NCBI GenBank assembly: GCA_036563895.1
Contig: DATCLN010000211.1
Location: 1-13,180 of the forward strand
Origin: ZCTH02-B3 sp036563895
GTDB lineage: Bacteria > Bacillota > Bacilli > Paenibacillales > Paenibacillaceae
Length of the DNA: 13,180 nt
Reading direction: 5' to 3'
The notes below the pieces were generated by a model, which was not told where the DNA came from, did no database searches, and was given only the letters and a program-made list of their open reading frames with translations. Positions 12,549-13,180 of the stretch are shown here, piece after piece. The position numbers and the translations under genes are program-made. Position 1 is the stretch's first letter; each line of letters begins with the position of its first letter.

Positions 12549-12591
12549 GAAGGGTCACTTACCCTTCGCTAAATCAAGCGAAAGGGGGTGA
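12549..12591 (+). promoter_or_regulatory. Two competing hairpins controlling the ribosome binding site (unit 2)
   Basis: Hairpin A pairs GAAGGGT (12549-12555) with ACCCTTC (12561-12567) over the loop CACTT. Hairpin B pairs CCCTTCGCT (12562-12570) with AGCG-AAAGGG (12577-12586, one bulged A), covering the ribosome binding site. Compared with unit 1, the closing G-C pair of hairpin A has become T-A on both sides. Confidence 0.6.
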
Positions 12592-12597
12592 CGTGGG

Positions 12598-12795
12598 ATG
12601 CAATGGATGAACGTCGTCTTGTTGGGGCTGGCGGTTCTCGGTCTTGCATTCAAGCTTGCATCTGCAATCCTGTCATCGTTCAATTCGTGTCTGGCACAGA
12701 TCGAGACAACCCTTGATCTTTTACGACGCTTGACTTTTCGGCGAAGTAAAAGAAAAAGGACGCCCAACCCCAAACAGGTTCGCGGACGTCCATAA
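12598..12795 (+). CDS. Small membrane peptide, putative type I toxin (unit 2)
   Basis: A 65-residue paralogue of the peptide at 12249: membrane segment about 5-27 (VVLLGLAVLGLAF then LASAILSS), amphipathic CLAQIETTLDLLRRL, and basic tail RRSKRKRTPNPKQVRGRP. The ATG follows GGGGGTGACG. It differs from the first copy mostly by conservative changes in the membrane part and looser changes in the tail, as expected when hydrophobicity and charge are what is kept. Antisense promoter and terminator are placed as in unit 1. I infer a membrane-acting toxin silenced by antisense RNA; toxicity is untested. Confidence 0.75.
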   Translation: MQWMNVVLLGLAVLGLAFKLASAILSSFNSCLAQIETTLDLLRRLTFRRSKRKRTPNPKQVRGRP

Positions 12796-12839
12796 CCCCA
12801 CGAAGGAATGGCGTTTGATCGCCGTTCCTTCCCTTCACT
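12749..12839 (-). ncRNA. Putative antisense RNA antitoxin (unit 2)
   Basis: Minus-strand RNA from the promoter at 12846-12874, starting near 12839. It forms the 12802-12831 hairpin and ends at a terminator with arms GGACGTCC and GGGCGTCC (plus-strand 12784-12791 and 12758-12765; 8 pairs, one G-U), followed by TTTTTCTTTT. It is complementary to the last 45 or so bases of the ORF at 12598. Confidence 0.57.
12802..12831 (+). repeat. Conserved post-ORF hairpin (unit 2)
   Basis: GAAGGAATGGCG (12802-12813) pairs with CGCCGTTCCTTC (12820-12831), 12 positions with one U-G wobble on the plus strand. The loop differs completely from unit 1 (TTTGAT versus CGCCAA) while the stem is kept. Confidence 0.7.
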
Positions 12840-12845
12840 GCCTCC

Positions 12846-12874
12846 ATTATACACTTCGATTTCCAACCATTCAA
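12846..12874 (-). promoter_or_regulatory. Antisense sigma-A-type promoter (unit 2)
   Basis: On the minus strand: TTGAAT (12874-12869), exactly 17 bases, then a perfect TATAAT (12851-12846). Same position, spacing and direction as in unit 1 although the spacer has diverged. The -35 box overlaps the inverted repeat CCATT-C-AATGG. Confidence 0.72.
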
Positions 12875-12938
12875 TGGAAAAAACATTGATCGTCAATTGT
12901 TCAATTTTCCTTATCTCGCTCGATAAGGGGAGGATGTC

Positions 12939-13180
12939 ATGCTGAAACGGAACTTCAAGCTGTGCCTGATGATCTTTGTCATGGCTGGTTGCCTTTTTCC
13001 CGCAACCATGGCCAGCGGCGAGCCTTCTGACCAACCGGTCAAGGCCGGTTTTCCCGACGTTCCGCCCACCCACTGGGCCTACGAGGCGATCCAGACTGGC
13101 GTGGAACTTGGGTATATCAAAGGCTTTCCCGACGGCACCTTTCGCCCGAACGACCCCGTGACGGCGGCGCAGTTCATCAA
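12939..13180 (+). CDS. Secreted SLH-domain protein (3' partial)
   Basis: Start of a surface protein; 80 codons are present before the window ends, still open. A signal peptide (MLKRNFKLC, core LMIFVMAGCLF, probable cleavage after ATMA, residue 25) is followed by a first S-layer homology domain from about residue 38: FPDVPPTHWAYEAIQ, then GYIKGFPDGTFRPNDPVT. This domain binds pyruvylated cell-wall polymer and anchors proteins to the wall in Bacillota. The ATG at 12939 has GGAGG 5 bases upstream; the ATG at 12934 is too close to it and out of frame. A 6-bp stem (CTTATC/GATAAG, 12910-12927) precedes the ribosome binding site. The rest of the protein is unseen, so its function (S-layer, autolysin or other) is open. 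Confidence 0.88.
   Translation, partial: MLKRNFKLCLMIFVMAGCLFPATMASGEPSDQPVKAGFPDVPPTHWAYEAIQTGVELGYIKGFPDGTFRPNDPVTAAQFI

Larger units (their letters stand above)
12538..12880 (+). repeat. Tandem repeat unit 2 (toxin-antitoxin-like module)
   Basis: Second collinear copy of the unit, running from the GTGGAGG box at 12538 to the ATGGAAA end near 12880. Upstream of the box, TATAGT (12534-12539) could serve as a -10 element for the sense transcript, but no good -35 accompanies it. Confidence 0.85.

Noticed and set aside
12189..12880. CRISPR array or ordinary short tandem repeats
   Set aside because: There are only two units of about 340-350 bp with collinear genes and no regular short repeats with spacers.
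12555..13073. 172-codon minus-strand frame across toxin unit 2 and the SLH gene
   Set aside because: It is a shadow of two plus-strand genes; minus-strand transcription here is predicted to end near 12749, inside this span.

Overview
The window looks like a piece of a spore-forming Bacillota chromosome of fairly high GC, of the Thermoactinomycetaceae, Paenibacillaceae or Alicyclobacillaceae kind. The basis is strong AAGGAGG-type ribosome binding sites, frequent TTG and GTG starts, a sigma-54 factor with a dedicated activator, a lipoprotein substrate-binding protein and an SLH-domain surface protein. The genus assignment is inference. All confidently called genes are on the + strand.

Region 1 (1-5599) is one tight signalling operon: a membrane histidine kinase (5' end cut off by the window), an NtrC-type sigma-54 activator, an orphan OpuAC/ProX-type lipoprotein, and rpoN itself. 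A strong intrinsic terminator overlaps the rpoN stop codon. Sensor, activator, possible extracytoplasmic binding partner and the sigma factor are therefore co-transcribed.

Region 2 (5600-11300) is visibly richer in GC and in arginine codons. It is a glycosylation-like cluster: two tandem paralogous GT2-like proteins (the second with eroded catalytic motifs and a long arginine-rich N-terminus), a sugar-1-phosphate nucleotidylyltransferase of the RmlA type, a third GT2 with an arginine-rich head and a C-terminal extension, three small helical proteins that share one helix signature, and a 101-residue protein made of an Arg/Lys tail followed by a G-F/Y ladder. A related Y-x-x-G-F motif after a basic tail occurs in two of the glycosyltransferases. 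A spore-surface or cell-surface role is plausible but not shown.

Region 3 (11300-12188) holds a clear sigma-A-type promoter followed closely by a terminator-like hairpin (probable small RNA), an unrecognised basic 147-residue ORF, and a 39-residue ORF with a signal peptide.

Region 4 (12189-12880) is the most interesting part. It is a tandem duplication of a unit of about 340-350 bp. Each copy encodes a 64-65-residue membrane peptide with a basic tail. Each also has two competing 5' hairpins (one covering the ribosome binding site), inverted repeats joining the 5' and 3' ends, a convergent antisense promoter with exact 17-bp spacing, and an antisense terminator inside the 3' end of the ORF. 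This is the layout of a type I toxin-antitoxin pair. I do not recognise the peptide family. The window ends inside a secreted SLH-domain protein gene (from 12939).
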